Source: Microvirga sp. TS319
GTDB lineage: Bacteria > Pseudomonadota > Alphaproteobacteria > Rhizobiales > Beijerinckiaceae
Length of the DNA: 64,000 nucleotides
Assembly (NCBI RefSeq): GCF_041276405.1
Contig: NZ_JBGGGT010000001.1
Span: 293,501 to 357,500 of the forward strand
Reading direction: 5' to 3'
This document shows positions 52,348 to 60,192 of this stretch, piece after piece (position 1 is the first letter of the stretch; the number at the start of each line of letters is the position of its first letter). The position numbers and the translations under genes were made by a program. Under the pieces are notes generated by a model. The model saw only the letters and a program-made list of their open reading frames with translations, made no database searches and was not told where the DNA came from.

Positions 52348-52860
52348 TCATTGTTCGGTGGGGCTGAGCTTCAGAAACAGATGGGCGGCCAGCAGTGCAT
52401 CGTTCAAGGCATCGTGCTCGGCACGCAGGTGAGCAATGCCGATGCCAACTTGCCTACAGGCCTGGCGAAGTTTGCCAGGAAGACCGGATCGTTTCGCCAG
52501 AGCCATCGTGCACAAGAAGCGGTCCCTTGCATAGGTCGGCTGATCTGCGCGCTCGAATTCCCGTCTGAGCGTGTTGTACTCGTAGGCGTAGTTGTGAGCG
52601 ATGATTGTGTCACTGCCCACGAAGTCAATCAGGTCGTGAACAACATGCTCAAAGTACGGCTCCTCCTCCAGGTCCGCCAACGAAATGCCGTGTACCGCAT
52701 AACAGAAAGGGCTCATGGCTGAGCGGGGCTTGACCCGCCTGACAAACGTGCGAGGGGAGATTGTCCTGCCGAGGACCTCAACAGCGGCAATTTCGATGAT
52801 ATGATCATACGACTGCGCAGTTTCGACGTCGATGACAACGTACCTGTCTTCCGGATTCAT
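52348..52860 (-). CDS. 3'-5' exonuclease, DEDDh (DnaQ-like) family
   Basis: A 170-aa protein with the four exonuclease blocks: Asp/Glu in RYVVIDVETAQSYDHIIEIAAVEV (ExoI), AVHGISLADLEEEPYFEHV, Asp/His context IIAHNYAYEYNTLRREFE (ExoII) and HLRAEHDALNDALLAAHLFL (ExoIII, His and Asp). The length is that of a stand-alone DnaQ-like or oligoribonuclease-like nuclease, not a full polymerase epsilon with its C-terminal binding tail. ATG 52860 starts just before the first strand. The dispersed palindrome at 52901 lies directly upstream. Confidence 0.9.
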   Translation of the reverse strand: MNPEDRYVVIDVETAQSYDHIIEIAAVEVLGRTISPRTFVRRVKPRSAMSPFCYAVHGISLADLEEEPYFEHVVHDLIDFVGSDTIIAHNYAYEYNTLRREFERADQPTYARDRFLCTMALAKRSGLPGKLRQACRQVGIGIAHLRAEHDALNDALLAAHLFLKLSPTEQ

Positions 52861-52900
52861 GGGGAATATCGTCAATGTATTGTAGCTCGGTGGGAGGTTA

Positions 52901-52949
52901 GAGCATCGAACGCGGGAAGTGGGAACCGGTTCTGCGTGAAAAGATGCTC
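52901..52949. repeat. Dispersed palindromic repeat (copy A)
   Basis: GAGCATCGAACGC...AAGTGGGAACCGGTT.TGCGTGAAAAGATGCTC: outer arms GAGCATC and GATGCTC flank a conserved core. The same module recurs at 54868-54915 and, inverted and diverged, at 53057-53106. Such units are widespread between genes in Rhizobiales. Confidence 0.8.
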
Positions 52950-53056
52950 AAGGTCAAAATGTTACAGCGTCCAACGCTATAGTGGGCGCGTAGCGTATGC
53001 GATACGGAAAGCCTGCGACGAAGAATACCCGCTCTCCATGCTCCCCTTATAGAAAA

Positions 53057-53106
53057 ACGCATCGTTTTTGCGAAAAACCGGGGCCACTTTTTCGCACGAT
53101 GCTCTA
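53057..53106. repeat. Dispersed palindromic repeat (copy B, inverted)
   Basis: GCATCGTTTTTGCGAAAAAC then GGGGCCACTTTTTCGCACGATGCTC is the reverse-oriented, diverged form of the module at 52901. The two copies face each other about 110 bp apart. Confidence 0.7.
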
Positions 53107-53240
53107 ACGTCGCAGAGCGTGCGACACGCCGGTGTTCCGTAGGCTTGCAGTGGCATGGCGCAAGCGTCGGACGGATCTGTATCAGAATCGTCGTTGTAGG
53201 GCGCGACGGTGCAGTCTCGAGCCTCAATCTCGAGTGGCCG

Positions 53241-53468
53241 TCACGAGGGGCCCGCCTCGGCCCCCTGCGCACCACGTTGGCTTTTGCCGTATGTCGGAAC
53301 GAAGACACGCTTGCGGTGCCACTCGCACCAGCTCGAGCCCTCTCGCGTCGGGGCTCCGCAGCACACAGCGCTCCGGAGATCATCCGAGACGATGTAGCGA
53401 CACTGCCGCAATCCTAGCTTGAGCATCTTGGCACGATGGCGGGGATCGGGCTCTTCGGCATCAGACAT
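53241..53468 (-). CDS. GcrA-like small Cys/His protein
   Basis: A 75-aa protein. The core LGLRQCRYIVSDDLRSAVCCGAPTREGSSWCEWHRKRVFVP matches the C-terminal module of the GcrA cell-cycle regulator family (CRW...CG....GxxYCxxH), with two Cys pairs and a His. GcrA itself is about 170 aa with an N-terminal HTH that is absent here, so this is a stand-alone C-terminal-type module. GcrA family members bind sigma70 through the C-terminal part in Caulobacter. Start ATG 53468 is chosen near the fold; an in-frame ATG two codons earlier is possible. Confidence 0.65.
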   Translation of the reverse strand: MSDAEEPDPRHRAKMLKLGLRQCRYIVSDDLRSAVCCGAPTREGSSWCEWHRKRVFVPTYGKSQRGAQGAEAGPS

Positions 53469-53551
53469 TGTCATCGCATGCGAGGCGGTTTCTGAGACAA
53501 TTATTGGGCCCTGATCCCCGGCAATCAATGGGCGTATCAAGGTGTGTCGTC

Positions 53552-53827
53552 TCACTTGCGGGCGGCCATGAGGTCGTGCGTCAGGACGGTGAGCTTACCG
53601 ATCAGGGATGCCATATCGCCAGAATCGCACGACCATTGGGTTCCGATCGCCGAACCATCCGCGGACACGGATACGACGGCAAGCGAGCGCAGCTTGCCCT
53701 CGCGAGCGAGCCGCAGATGCTCCTGCAAGAGGTCGATCATGGAAGCTGTATGCTCATCAATGGGCGGAGCCGCGACCGGCTGGAGTCTGGTTACCGATCC
53801 TCGTTGATTTGCGTGCGTATCGCTCAT
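53552..53827 (-). CDS. Hypothetical protein with a Rhizobiales-type small-protein fold
   Basis: A 91-aa soluble protein: a polar N-terminus, then PPIDEHTASMIDLLQEHLRLAREGKLRSLAVVSVSADGSAIGTQWSCDSGDMASLIGKLTVLTHDLMAARK. The arrangement of helix, LxxVAVVxVxxDG strand-turn-strand and final helix is familiar from many small uncharacterised alphaproteobacterial and phage proteins. AGGGGTG precedes the ATG. It reads in the same direction as the GcrA-like gene 83 bp downstream and may share its transcript. Confidence 0.6.
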   Translation of the reverse strand: MSDTHANQRGSVTRLQPVAAPPIDEHTASMIDLLQEHLRLAREGKLRSLAVVSVSADGSAIGTQWSCDSGDMASLIGKLTVLTHDLMAARK

Positions 53828-54105
53828 GGTGCACCCCTGACTGTCATAAATCCTGTGTTGCTGCAGCCTTGTGCTCGGCTGACGAGCCGTTACTGGACAT
53901 GAATGAAGTGTCAACACTAGGCCCGTATAGCAGAAACATTGACTGTGTCGCATTTCGACAACAGGCTGCGAATAAGCTTGGCCGACACTCCCGGAGTCGG
54001 CTGAAGACGGAGATCTTCCTTCAACGATACTGGAACCTCTCAAGGCGTTCGGCACATGTTCTCGGCCTGAACTCCACGTCTCGCCTCTAACCCTCCCTTT
54101 ACCTG

Positions 54106-54582
54106 TTGTGCCTAAACCATTGGGGATCCTTAACCGCGCCCGCCACGCGGCATCCAGGTGCCCAGAGATCATGCGACCGACTTCGAAACTCCCGTTTTGT
54201 CCGCCGCGCCGTCCTCTTGCGCCAGATCAACAGGGCCCTGGCGCCACCAATCTCTCCTGGAAGACGCCATGGGCCGCACGAGTTCTCCACCGAGGCAGAG
54301 GCGGCGCCGGCGACACTGATCGACATTGACGAGGCCGATCTCGATCTGGGCTATCTCGCTCTCTATGCGGATGAGCTTCACTTGGTCGCCAAGCCTGATT
54401 CCCAGCCAGGATTCGTTGCCGAAGAGATTAGGCTGAGGGCCGCCAGTGCGGCTGAGAGCGCCCAAACGACTGATCCGATCGTTCGTGTCCCGGCACCCTA
54501 TGGCGGCGGGGAGTTCTCGACGGGCGTCGACACGCCTGAGGATCTCGCGCGTCTTCCAGCCAACTACGCGGGTGGGGTCTGA
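54106..54582 (+). CDS. Doubtful hypothetical frame
   Basis: A 158-aa open frame whose second half (TLIDIDEADLDLGYLALYADELHLVAKPDSQPGFVAEEIRLRAA...GVDTPEDLARLPANYAGG) has protein-like composition, whereas the first 60 residues do not. No family recognised. An overlapping minus-strand frame (54169-54753) is equally long. Start and reality are uncertain. Confidence 0.25.
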   Translation: MCLNHWGSLTAPATRHPGAQRSCDRLRNSRFVRRAVLLRQINRALAPPISPGRRHGPHEFSTEAEAAPATLIDIDEADLDLGYLALYADELHLVAKPDSQPGFVAEEIRLRAASAAESAQTTDPIVRVPAPYGGGEFSTGVDTPEDLARLPANYAGGV

Positions 54583-55273
54583 ACTAACGAGGTCGAGCTT
54601 GTGGCTAGAGCCCTCAAGCAACGGGAGCAGTGAACATCTCGGTTCGCGATCCTTTCTGGGCGAACGTCCAGCCAGGTTAGCCGTCCTGAAGGGAGTCCTG
54701 AACCTGGAAGGTCTCTTGATGGCACGGGGCAGACGAAAGCCGAACTTCTGCACTTGCGGCGTAAGCCGACCATCATAGGCAAGGGCTCAATGGCTCAGTT
54801 TGACCCCGAGCGGAATCTAGTCGACCCGAAGCCCAAGCATTCATCCCATGGCTCTGGCAGCGGAGCTAGAGCATCGAACGCAAAAGTGGGAACCGGTTTT
54901 GCGTGAAAGGACGCTCGAGACCATCAACTGACTGCATCGGATGTGGGTTCGATGTCATGTCCGATGCTGTAGTTCAGCAGGATGATCGTTTCCGAGTGCG
55001 TTGCTCCCGGTAGCGCGCGAGCGTGACGGATACCCGAGGCTGGCAGGAGGTACTGTGACGCTGGCGGTCAGACATCTTGGGCACGGGGTGGAGCCACGCA
55101 CCGGGAATCGGTGCAGCCTCCGCCATTGTCCGATCGTCTCCCGGCACGCCAGGATCACATCGCCGACGGTCCACCCAAGGCTGGTCGCCGTGACCTAACG
55201 GCTCCCCTTGCGCCCCTTTGCAGAATTTCAGGTGCCTGATTAACATGGTTCGAATCCTTGATTGGAGAAGCCG
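54583..55273. other. 690-bp stretch with one dispersed repeat, no clear gene
   Basis: Apart from the palindromic repeat at 54868-54915, no frame here has convincing coding character. The AT-richer last 60 bp probably hold the GNAT promoter. Confidence 0.45.
54868..54915. repeat. Dispersed palindromic repeat (copy C)
   Basis: GAGCATCGAACGCAAAAGTG then GGAACCGGTTTTGCGTGAAA and closing GGACGCTC. It differs from the copy at 52901 at only a few positions and lies in the same orientation. Confidence 0.78.
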
Positions 55274-55771
55274 ATGCCTGATGAGATCCGGTTCGCGAAC
55301 ATCGAAGATGCCGCCGCCGTGGCGTTGCTGGTGCGGGACATGGATCGTCATTACCGTCCCGGCGAGGAGCTCCGACCCGAGGCCGATTATCGCCGGATCA
55401 TGGAAGAGGCGATTGCCAGCCATGAAGGCACGCGTTTCGTCCTCGCGCGGGATGCAAGAGGGCAGAATGTCGGCCTCGCATGTGTGGCGATCCTGCGGCC
55501 CGGTCGGGACCTGCGGAGCCTGCTGTACCTGAAGGACCTCTATGTGGTCGAGGAAGCCCGGGGAGCCGGCATAGGGACCCGCATCATCCGCTTCCTTGCA
55601 GCCTTTGCGGTCAGGAACGGGATCGGACGGATGGACTTCACGACGGATCACGGCAATGTCCCGGCACAGCGACTCTACGATGCGCTTGGAGGTGTGGTGA
55701 AGCACAAGGTGCACTACACCCTGTCAACAGAGGTGTTGGGGGCACTGGCCGCCGAATGCTTGGCCTCCTGA
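55274..55771 (+). CDS. GNAT family N-acetyltransferase
   Basis: A 165-aa acetyltransferase. The fold is complete: IRFANIEDAAAVALLVRDMDRHY (strand 1/helix 1), FVLARDARGQNVGLACVAIL, YLKDLYVVEEARGAGIGTRIIRFLAAFA with the acetyl-CoA pyrophosphate loop (RGAGIG), and MDFTTDHGNVPAQRLYDALGG. The acceptor is unknown. ATG 55274 is preferred to the TTG four codons earlier. It ends 8 bp before the putative LysR-controlled promoter block of the deacetylase, so it probably belongs to a separate unit. Confidence 0.92.
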   Translation: MPDEIRFANIEDAAAVALLVRDMDRHYRPGEELRPEADYRRIMEEAIASHEGTRFVLARDARGQNVGLACVAILRPGRDLRSLLYLKDLYVVEEARGAGIGTRIIRFLAAFAVRNGIGRMDFTTDHGNVPAQRLYDALGGVVKHKVHYTLSTEVLGALAAECLAS

Positions 55772-55778
55772 GAGCGGG

Positions 55779-55830
55779 CTATTCCATCTGCGACTAGCGG
55801 GATGGAAAACTATTCAATTGCCAAGTCCGA
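55779..55830 (+). promoter_or_regulatory. Promoter/operator block 1, shared with the lyase promoter
   Basis: CTATTCCAT (55779-55787), GACTAGC (55792-55798), GGAAA (55804-55808) and ATTCAATTG (55812-55820) recur with the same spacing at 57701-57752 in front of the ArgH-like gene. The block begins 88 bp upstream of the deacetylase start. Conserved spacing of four boxes suggests a LysR site plus core promoter elements. Confidence 0.7.
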
Positions 55831-55866
55831 TTGAGCTGACAGCATTAGGCGCTTGCGGAGATTGCC

Positions 55867-56736
55867 ATGTCGACTGACCCCACACCACGCCCGGCCAATC
55901 CGGCTCCGCCGGCTCCTCAATTCCCGTGGCCTGACGGCAAAAGATGCGCCCTGTTTCCTGGCTTCGACGTTGACGCCGAGTCCGTCTGGCTCGGCATGGA
56001 CCGCAGCAATGCGGACCGCCTCGTCACCATGTCCTATGGGGGGTACGAGGCCCGTGTCGGCATTCCGAAGCTGCTCGAGCTCCTGGCTCGCTACGAGGTC
56101 AAGGCGACGTTCTTCATCACCGGATGGACCGCTGAGGCGCATCCGGCAGCCTGCGAGGCCATCCTCAAGGGCGGCCATGAGATCGGTCACCACGGCTACT
56201 GGCACCTGCGGCCCGAGCCGGGTGATCTTGCCGCGATGGTGGAAGAGGTGGATCGCGGTTTCGATGCGCTCAAGCGCGTCCTTGGCGTGAAACCCACCGG
56301 CTACCGCGCGCCATCCGGCGAGAGCTTCACGGAACTTCTCGCGCTGCTGCGGGATCGCGGCATCCGCTATTCGAGCTCCTGGCGCGACGATATCCGGCCC
56401 TATCGTCATGTCCTGCCGACGGGTCCCGGTCCCATCGAGATTCCCGTAAACTACAGTTTCGATGACTGGAATTTCGGCATCACGCACCGCATGAGTCCGC
56501 GTGCGCTGTTCGGGCGTGAGGAAGTGCTGTCGATCTGGCGCGATGAGTTCGACCAGACGCGGGAATGGGGCGGTGTCGCCACTATGATCATGCATCCGCA
56601 AGTATCCGGCCGTCCCATGCGCTACAGGATCCTCGAGGAATTCCTGCAATATGTCCGTCGATACGACGACGTGTGGTGGACGACGGGTCGCGAGATCGCC
56701 GATCATTTCGAGGCATGCGAGCGCGCAGCACGATAG
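55867..56736 (+). CDS. Polysaccharide deacetylase (NodB-homology) family amidohydrolase
   Basis: A 289-aa protein with the NodB metal site: Asp in LFPGFDVDAESVW (about residue 40), HEIGHHGYWH with the His-x3-His pair (about 117-121), and later RAPSGESF, SSSWRDDIRPYRH and TMIMHPQVSGRP. There is no signal peptide or wall-binding domain, and the sequence resembles the cytoplasmic PuuE/HpPgdA-like branch, which includes allantoinase-like and cyclic-imide hydrolases, more than peptidoglycan deacetylases. Its promoter block matches that of the lyase gene, so it is probably part of the same pathway, hydrolysing an amide or imide bond. Its stop lies 4 bp from the convergent lysR stop. Confidence 0.9.
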   Translation: MSTDPTPRPANPAPPAPQFPWPDGKRCALFPGFDVDAESVWLGMDRSNADRLVTMSYGGYEARVGIPKLLELLARYEVKATFFITGWTAEAHPAACEAILKGGHEIGHHGYWHLRPEPGDLAAMVEEVDRGFDALKRVLGVKPTGYRAPSGESFTELLALLRDRGIRYSSSWRDDIRPYRHVLPTGPGPIEIPVNYSFDDWNFGITHRMSPRALFGREEVLSIWRDEFDQTREWGGVATMIMHPQVSGRPMRYRILEEFLQYVRRYDDVWWTTGREIADHFEACERAAR

Positions 56737-56740
56737 GTCC

Positions 56741-57670
56741 TCAAGAGCCGGCATCCTGTGCGATCGCGATCTCCATGGATTCCGTTTGTCGAGCCTCCCG
56801 GAGGAGCCATTCGCGCAGGGTCATGAGGCCGCCACTGACGGGCTTGGTTGCCGGCGTAGTCAGCCAGTAGCAATTTCGACTCTGGAATCCGAGACCGAGC
56901 GGATTGACCAACTGGCCGCTTTCGATCTCGTCAGAGATGAGGCTGCGCGGCACCAAGGCAAGGCCTTGCCCGCCGATCGCCGCACGGATCACAAGGGAAT
57001 AGTAGGCGAACCGCGTAATGCGTACAGGCGCAAAATCGTGGAGGTCGGAGGCCTGCGCGAAGTCGTTCCAGCGCAAGGGCGTCTGCCGATGTTCCAACAC
57101 CGGGAAGCGGCGGATATCCTCGATGGAACTGAGTCCGCCCCCTCTGTCGATGAATTGGGGCGCCCCGACCAGGATGACATCCCGACCGAGGAGATAGTCG
57201 GCTTTCCAGCCCGGCCAATTGCCGTCGCCAAAACGGAAGACCGCGTCCGCCTCTTCCACGGTATCGGCTGCCGCATAGGTCGTGAACTCGACCTCGATCT
57301 CCGGATGCCGTTCGGCAAAGCGCGAGAACCGGGGGATGAACCAGCGATCGCCGATAATGGGCAGCACATGCACAAGGATTGCGGGTTGGGCCCGGCGCAG
57401 GGCGGCCACACGGACCGCTGCTGTCTCCAGCGCGCCAAGGGCGATACGGGCCTGTTCGATGTAGATCACCCCGGCCTCGGTGGGCGTCAAACCTTGGCTG
57501 GTTCGATCGAAGAGGGGTATCCCCACCAATGTTTCGATGCTCTTGAGCTGCTTGCTCACGGCACTTTGGGTCAGATGAAGCACCTCGGAGGCCGCCGACA
57601 CGGTTCCATGTTGGGCGAGCGCCGCCACGACCCGCAAGCCGATCGTGCTGGGAAGCTGAGTTCTAGGCAT
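56741..57670 (-). CDS. LysR family regulator (GcvA-like) of cluster 3
   Basis: A 309-aa LysR protein. The wHTH is PSTIGLRVVAALAQHGTVSAASEVLHLTQSAVSKQLKSIETLVGIPLFDRTSQGLTPTEAGVIY (residues 7-70), followed by the PBP2-type effector domain (ILVHVLPIIGDRWFIPRFSRFAERHPEIEVEFTTYAA, FRFGDGNWPGWKADYLL, AAIGGQGLALVPRSLISDEIESGQLV) as in GcvA/AmpR-type proteins, whose effectors are often amino acids. It is transcribed away from the ArgH-like gene with 122 bp between and towards the deacetylase. It is the obvious candidate to bind both shared promoter blocks. Confidence 0.94.
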   Translation of the reverse strand: MPRTQLPSTIGLRVVAALAQHGTVSAASEVLHLTQSAVSKQLKSIETLVGIPLFDRTSQGLTPTEAGVIYIEQARIALGALETAAVRVAALRRAQPAILVHVLPIIGDRWFIPRFSRFAERHPEIEVEFTTYAAADTVEEADAVFRFGDGNWPGWKADYLLGRDVILVGAPQFIDRGGGLSSIEDIRRFPVLEHRQTPLRWNDFAQASDLHDFAPVRITRFAYYSLVIRAAIGGQGLALVPRSLISDEIESGQLVNPLGLGFQSRNCYWLTTPATKPVSGGLMTLREWLLREARQTESMEIAIAQDAGS

Positions 57671-57700
57671 GAGGCTCCGGTCCCGAATGCAACAACGACA

Positions 57701-57752
57701 CTATTCCATTTCGGACTAGCCTCACGGAAATCAATTCAATTGTCCAGATCGG
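57701..57752 (+). promoter_or_regulatory. Promoter/operator block 2, upstream of the ArgH-like gene
   Basis: CTATTCCAT (57701-57709), GACTAGC (57714-57720), GGAAA (57726-57730) and ATTCAATTG (57734-57742) align with block 1 at 55779 with no gaps. It lies in the lysR-lyase divergent region, 41 bp before the lyase start, the classical place for a LysR site. Confidence 0.72.
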
Positions 57753-57792
57753 AAACGGGTGCAAGCATCCTCCGCAACCAGGAGGATAGACA

Positions 57793-59199
57793 ATGACAGA
57801 GACCGTCAGACTTTGGGGCGCGCGATTCCGGACGCCGCCGTCTGCGGCGCTGATGCGCCTCTCCCGCGCTCCACAGAATTACTTTCGCCTCGTTCCCGAA
57901 GACCTGCGCTCCTCCATCGCCCACGCGAGCGAACTGGTCCGTTCCGGAATTCTCACCCAAGACGAGGGCGACAAGATCAGCAAAGCGCTGACGGCCATCG
58001 GCAACGACTACGCCGCCGGAACGGTCGCGCCATCGCATGGGGACGAGGACGTCCATACCTTCCTCGAGCGCGTGCTCGTCGAGCGCCTCGGCGTCGTGGG
58101 CGGCAAACTGCGTGCCGGGCGTTCGCGCAACGACCAGGCGGCAAACGATCTCAAGCTTCACCTGCGGGGAGTTGCGAAGCAGATCGCCGGCGACCTCCTT
58201 TCGCTTCAGGATGCCCTGATTGCGCAGGCGAGCGAACATCAGAATACGCTCGCGCCGGGCTTCACGCATCTTCAGCCGGCCCAGCCGGTCACCTTCGCGC
58301 ATCAGCTCCTTGCCCACGCGCAAGGATTCTCGCGCGATATCGAACGCCTTCAAGACTGGCATCGCCGTTCTTCCCGTTCGCCCTTGGGTGCAGCCGCCCT
58401 GGCGGGCTCCGCAATCGCACTTCATCCCGAGCTGTCGGCAAGGGAACTCGGCTACGATGCGCCGTGTGAGAACTCCATCGACGCGGTCGGCAGTCGCGAT
58501 CATGTGGCGGAGTTCCTGTTCGTCTGCGCGATGATCGGGGTCAATCTCTCGCGCTTGGCAGAAGAGGTGTTTCTCTGGTCGTCACGCCAGTTCCGCTGGG
58601 TCGTGCTCGATGACGGCTATGCTACGGGCTCCTCGATCATGCCGCAGAAGAAGAATGCGGATATCGCCGAACTCGCCCGTGGCCGCGCGGCACGCCTGAT
58701 CAGTGGCCTCAACGGCATGCTGGTGGCGCTGAAGGGATTGCCCTTCGCCTACAATCGCGATCTCTCCGAAGACAAATGGGCCGCCTTCGAGGCCATCGAC
58801 ACCTTGGGACTGGTATTGCCCGCCATGGCGGGCATGATCGAAACGATGCAGGTCGATGCCGCTCGTCTCAAGGCGCAATCGACCGAAGGCTTCACGCTGG
58901 CGACGGAGGTGGCCGACTGGCTTGCCCGCAACGGCGTGCCCTTCAGCGAGGCACATGAGATCACGGGCGCACTGGTCCGTTACTGCGAGGAAAAGGGTCT
59001 TGAGCTCTCCGACCTCACGCCTGCCGACCTCGGTGCCGTGGACGCGCGACTGGGCGAAGAGATGCTCGGTCATCTGACGCCCGAAGCGGCCGTCGCCGCA
59101 CGGGCAGGATATGGCGGAACCGCACCGGCACGCGTGGCCGAGCAGATCGGACGTTTGAAGGAGAATGTCTCGCGCCAGCGTGACTGGGCAAAGGCTTGA
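57793..59199 (+). CDS. Argininosuccinate lyase-superfamily C-N lyase, probably catabolic
   Basis: A 468-aa member of the fumarase/aspartase superfamily, ArgH branch. It has HGDEDVHTFLERVLVERLG, LRAGRSRNDQAANDLKLHL, THLQPAQPVTFAHQLLAHAQGFSRD with the catalytic His, and the signature loop TGSSIMPQKKNADIAELARG with the Ser pair at 280-281. Two features separate it from biosynthetic ArgH: the usual LHTGRSRND reads LRAGRSRND (Arg at 107), and the gene sits in a regulated transport operon, not with arg genes. Family enzymes eliminate fumarate from N-substituted aspartates; EDDS lyase and related aminopolycarboxylate lyases belong here. Fumarate release from an imported N-substituted aspartate is the most likely role. 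Confidence 0.88.
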   Translation: MTETVRLWGARFRTPPSAALMRLSRAPQNYFRLVPEDLRSSIAHASELVRSGILTQDEGDKISKALTAIGNDYAAGTVAPSHGDEDVHTFLERVLVERLGVVGGKLRAGRSRNDQAANDLKLHLRGVAKQIAGDLLSLQDALIAQASEHQNTLAPGFTHLQPAQPVTFAHQLLAHAQGFSRDIERLQDWHRRSSRSPLGAAALAGSAIALHPELSARELGYDAPCENSIDAVGSRDHVAEFLFVCAMIGVNLSRLAEEVFLWSSRQFRWVVLDDGYATGSSIMPQKKNADIAELARGRAARLISGLNGMLVALKGLPFAYNRDLSEDKWAAFEAIDTLGLVLPAMAGMIETMQVDAARLKAQSTEGFTLATEVADWLARNGVPFSEAHEITGALVRYCEEKGLELSDLTPADLGAVDARLGEEMLGHLTPEAAVAARAGYGGTAPARVAEQIGRLKENVSRQRDWAKA

Positions 59200-59308
59200 G
59201 CAGAGGGCCGGCGAGGGGAAGCACGCCGGCTCCGAGCTCTCTTAGACAAAACCAACGAGCTGCGGACAAAACCGTGGCCCAGATCCAACCAATGGGAACC
59301 ATGAAACG

Positions 59309-60169
59309 ATGAATACGCGCAACACGCTTGTCAGGACCCTCCGCAACGCCGCGCTTGGAACGGCTCTTTTCGCGCTACTGCCCGCCGCCGCAATGGCGCA
59401 GGACGCGGCCCTGCCGGAGAAGATCAAGGCTGCCAAGGCCCTTGTGGTCGGCATCGAGGCCACCTATCCGCCGATGGCGTACAAGGATCCGAAAACCAAC
59501 CAGCGGGTCGGTGTCAATGTCGACCTCGTCGAGAGCATCGCGAAGGAACTCGGGGTCTCGGTCAAGTGGGAGGAGATGACCTTCGAACAGCTCATGACGT
59601 CCCTCACTACCGGTCGCATCGACATGATCGGCACCGCGATCAGCGATCTCCCGTCGCGCCGTGAGAAATTGACATTCGTCGATTATCTCGTCACGGGAGC
59701 GCAGCCCTTCACGACGGTCACGAAGAAGGATGCGATCAAATCTGAAACCGACCTGTGCGGAAAAACCGTGGGTGCGCCGCGCACCACGAACTACTTCCCG
59801 GTCGCCCAGGCGTGGAGCGAGAAGAACTGCGTCGGTGCCGGCAAGCCCGCCGCGACCGTCAATGGCACGGCTGGGGCCACGGCTACGAGGCTCGATCTCA
59901 AGCAGGGCCGCCTCGATGCGGCGGTGCTCGGCCCGGAGTACGTTGCCTACCTGATGGCCGACGAACCCAACACCTATGCCCTGGCGGGCGAGCCGCTGAT
60001 CAAGACGCTCTTCGGCTTTGCCTTCGACAAGAAGGATACCGCCTTGCGGGATGCGGTCGCGACGGCTTTGAGGGCCACGATCAAGAATGGCAGCTACCAA
60101 CAGGCACTGCAGAAGTTCGGCCTCGAACGTCAGGCCGTGACCGAAGTGACGATCGACGCCGGTACCTGA
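59309..60169 (+). CDS. Polar amino acid ABC transporter substrate-binding protein (first copy)
   Basis: A 286-aa SBP_bac_3 protein. The signal peptide is LGTALFALLPAAAMAQ (cleavage near residue 31), then KALVVGIEATYPPMAYKDPKTNQRVGVNVDLVESIAKELGVSVKWEEMTFEQLMTSLTTGRIDMIGTAISDLPSRREKLTFVDYLVTG and DLCGKTVGAPRTT. The LxTGRxDMIxxxISDxxxRR stretch is the amino-acid-binding signature, where the Arg usually contacts the ligand alpha-carboxylate. The gene lies 109 bp after the lyase. A homologue at 62895 shares the architecture, so the importer may serve two related ligands. Confidence 0.94.
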   Translation: MNTRNTLVRTLRNAALGTALFALLPAAAMAQDAALPEKIKAAKALVVGIEATYPPMAYKDPKTNQRVGVNVDLVESIAKELGVSVKWEEMTFEQLMTSLTTGRIDMIGTAISDLPSRREKLTFVDYLVTGAQPFTTVTKKDAIKSETDLCGKTVGAPRTTNYFPVAQAWSEKNCVGAGKPAATVNGTAGATATRLDLKQGRLDAAVLGPEYVAYLMADEPNTYALAGEPLIKTLFGFAFDKKDTALRDAVATALRATIKNGSYQQALQKFGLERQAVTEVTIDAGT

Positions 60170-60192
60170 CGGACCCAACTTCGGAGACGAAC

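Noticed and set aside
54169..54753. A 194-aa minus-strand frame opposite the doubtful plus-strand ORF
   Set aside because: Arg/Ser-rich, no motif, no ribosome site; likely a GC-rich shadow frame.
55867..56736. The NodB-type gene as a nodulation chitooligosaccharide deacetylase (nodB)
   Set aside because: No nodA/nodC or nod-box neighbours, no signal peptide, and the sequence looks closer to cytoplasmic PuuE/HpPgdA-like amidohydrolases.
57793..59199. Naming the lyase argH as an arginine-biosynthesis gene
   Set aside because: It sits in a LysR-controlled transport operon and has LRAGRSRND instead of LHTGRSRND, so a biosynthetic role is not supported.
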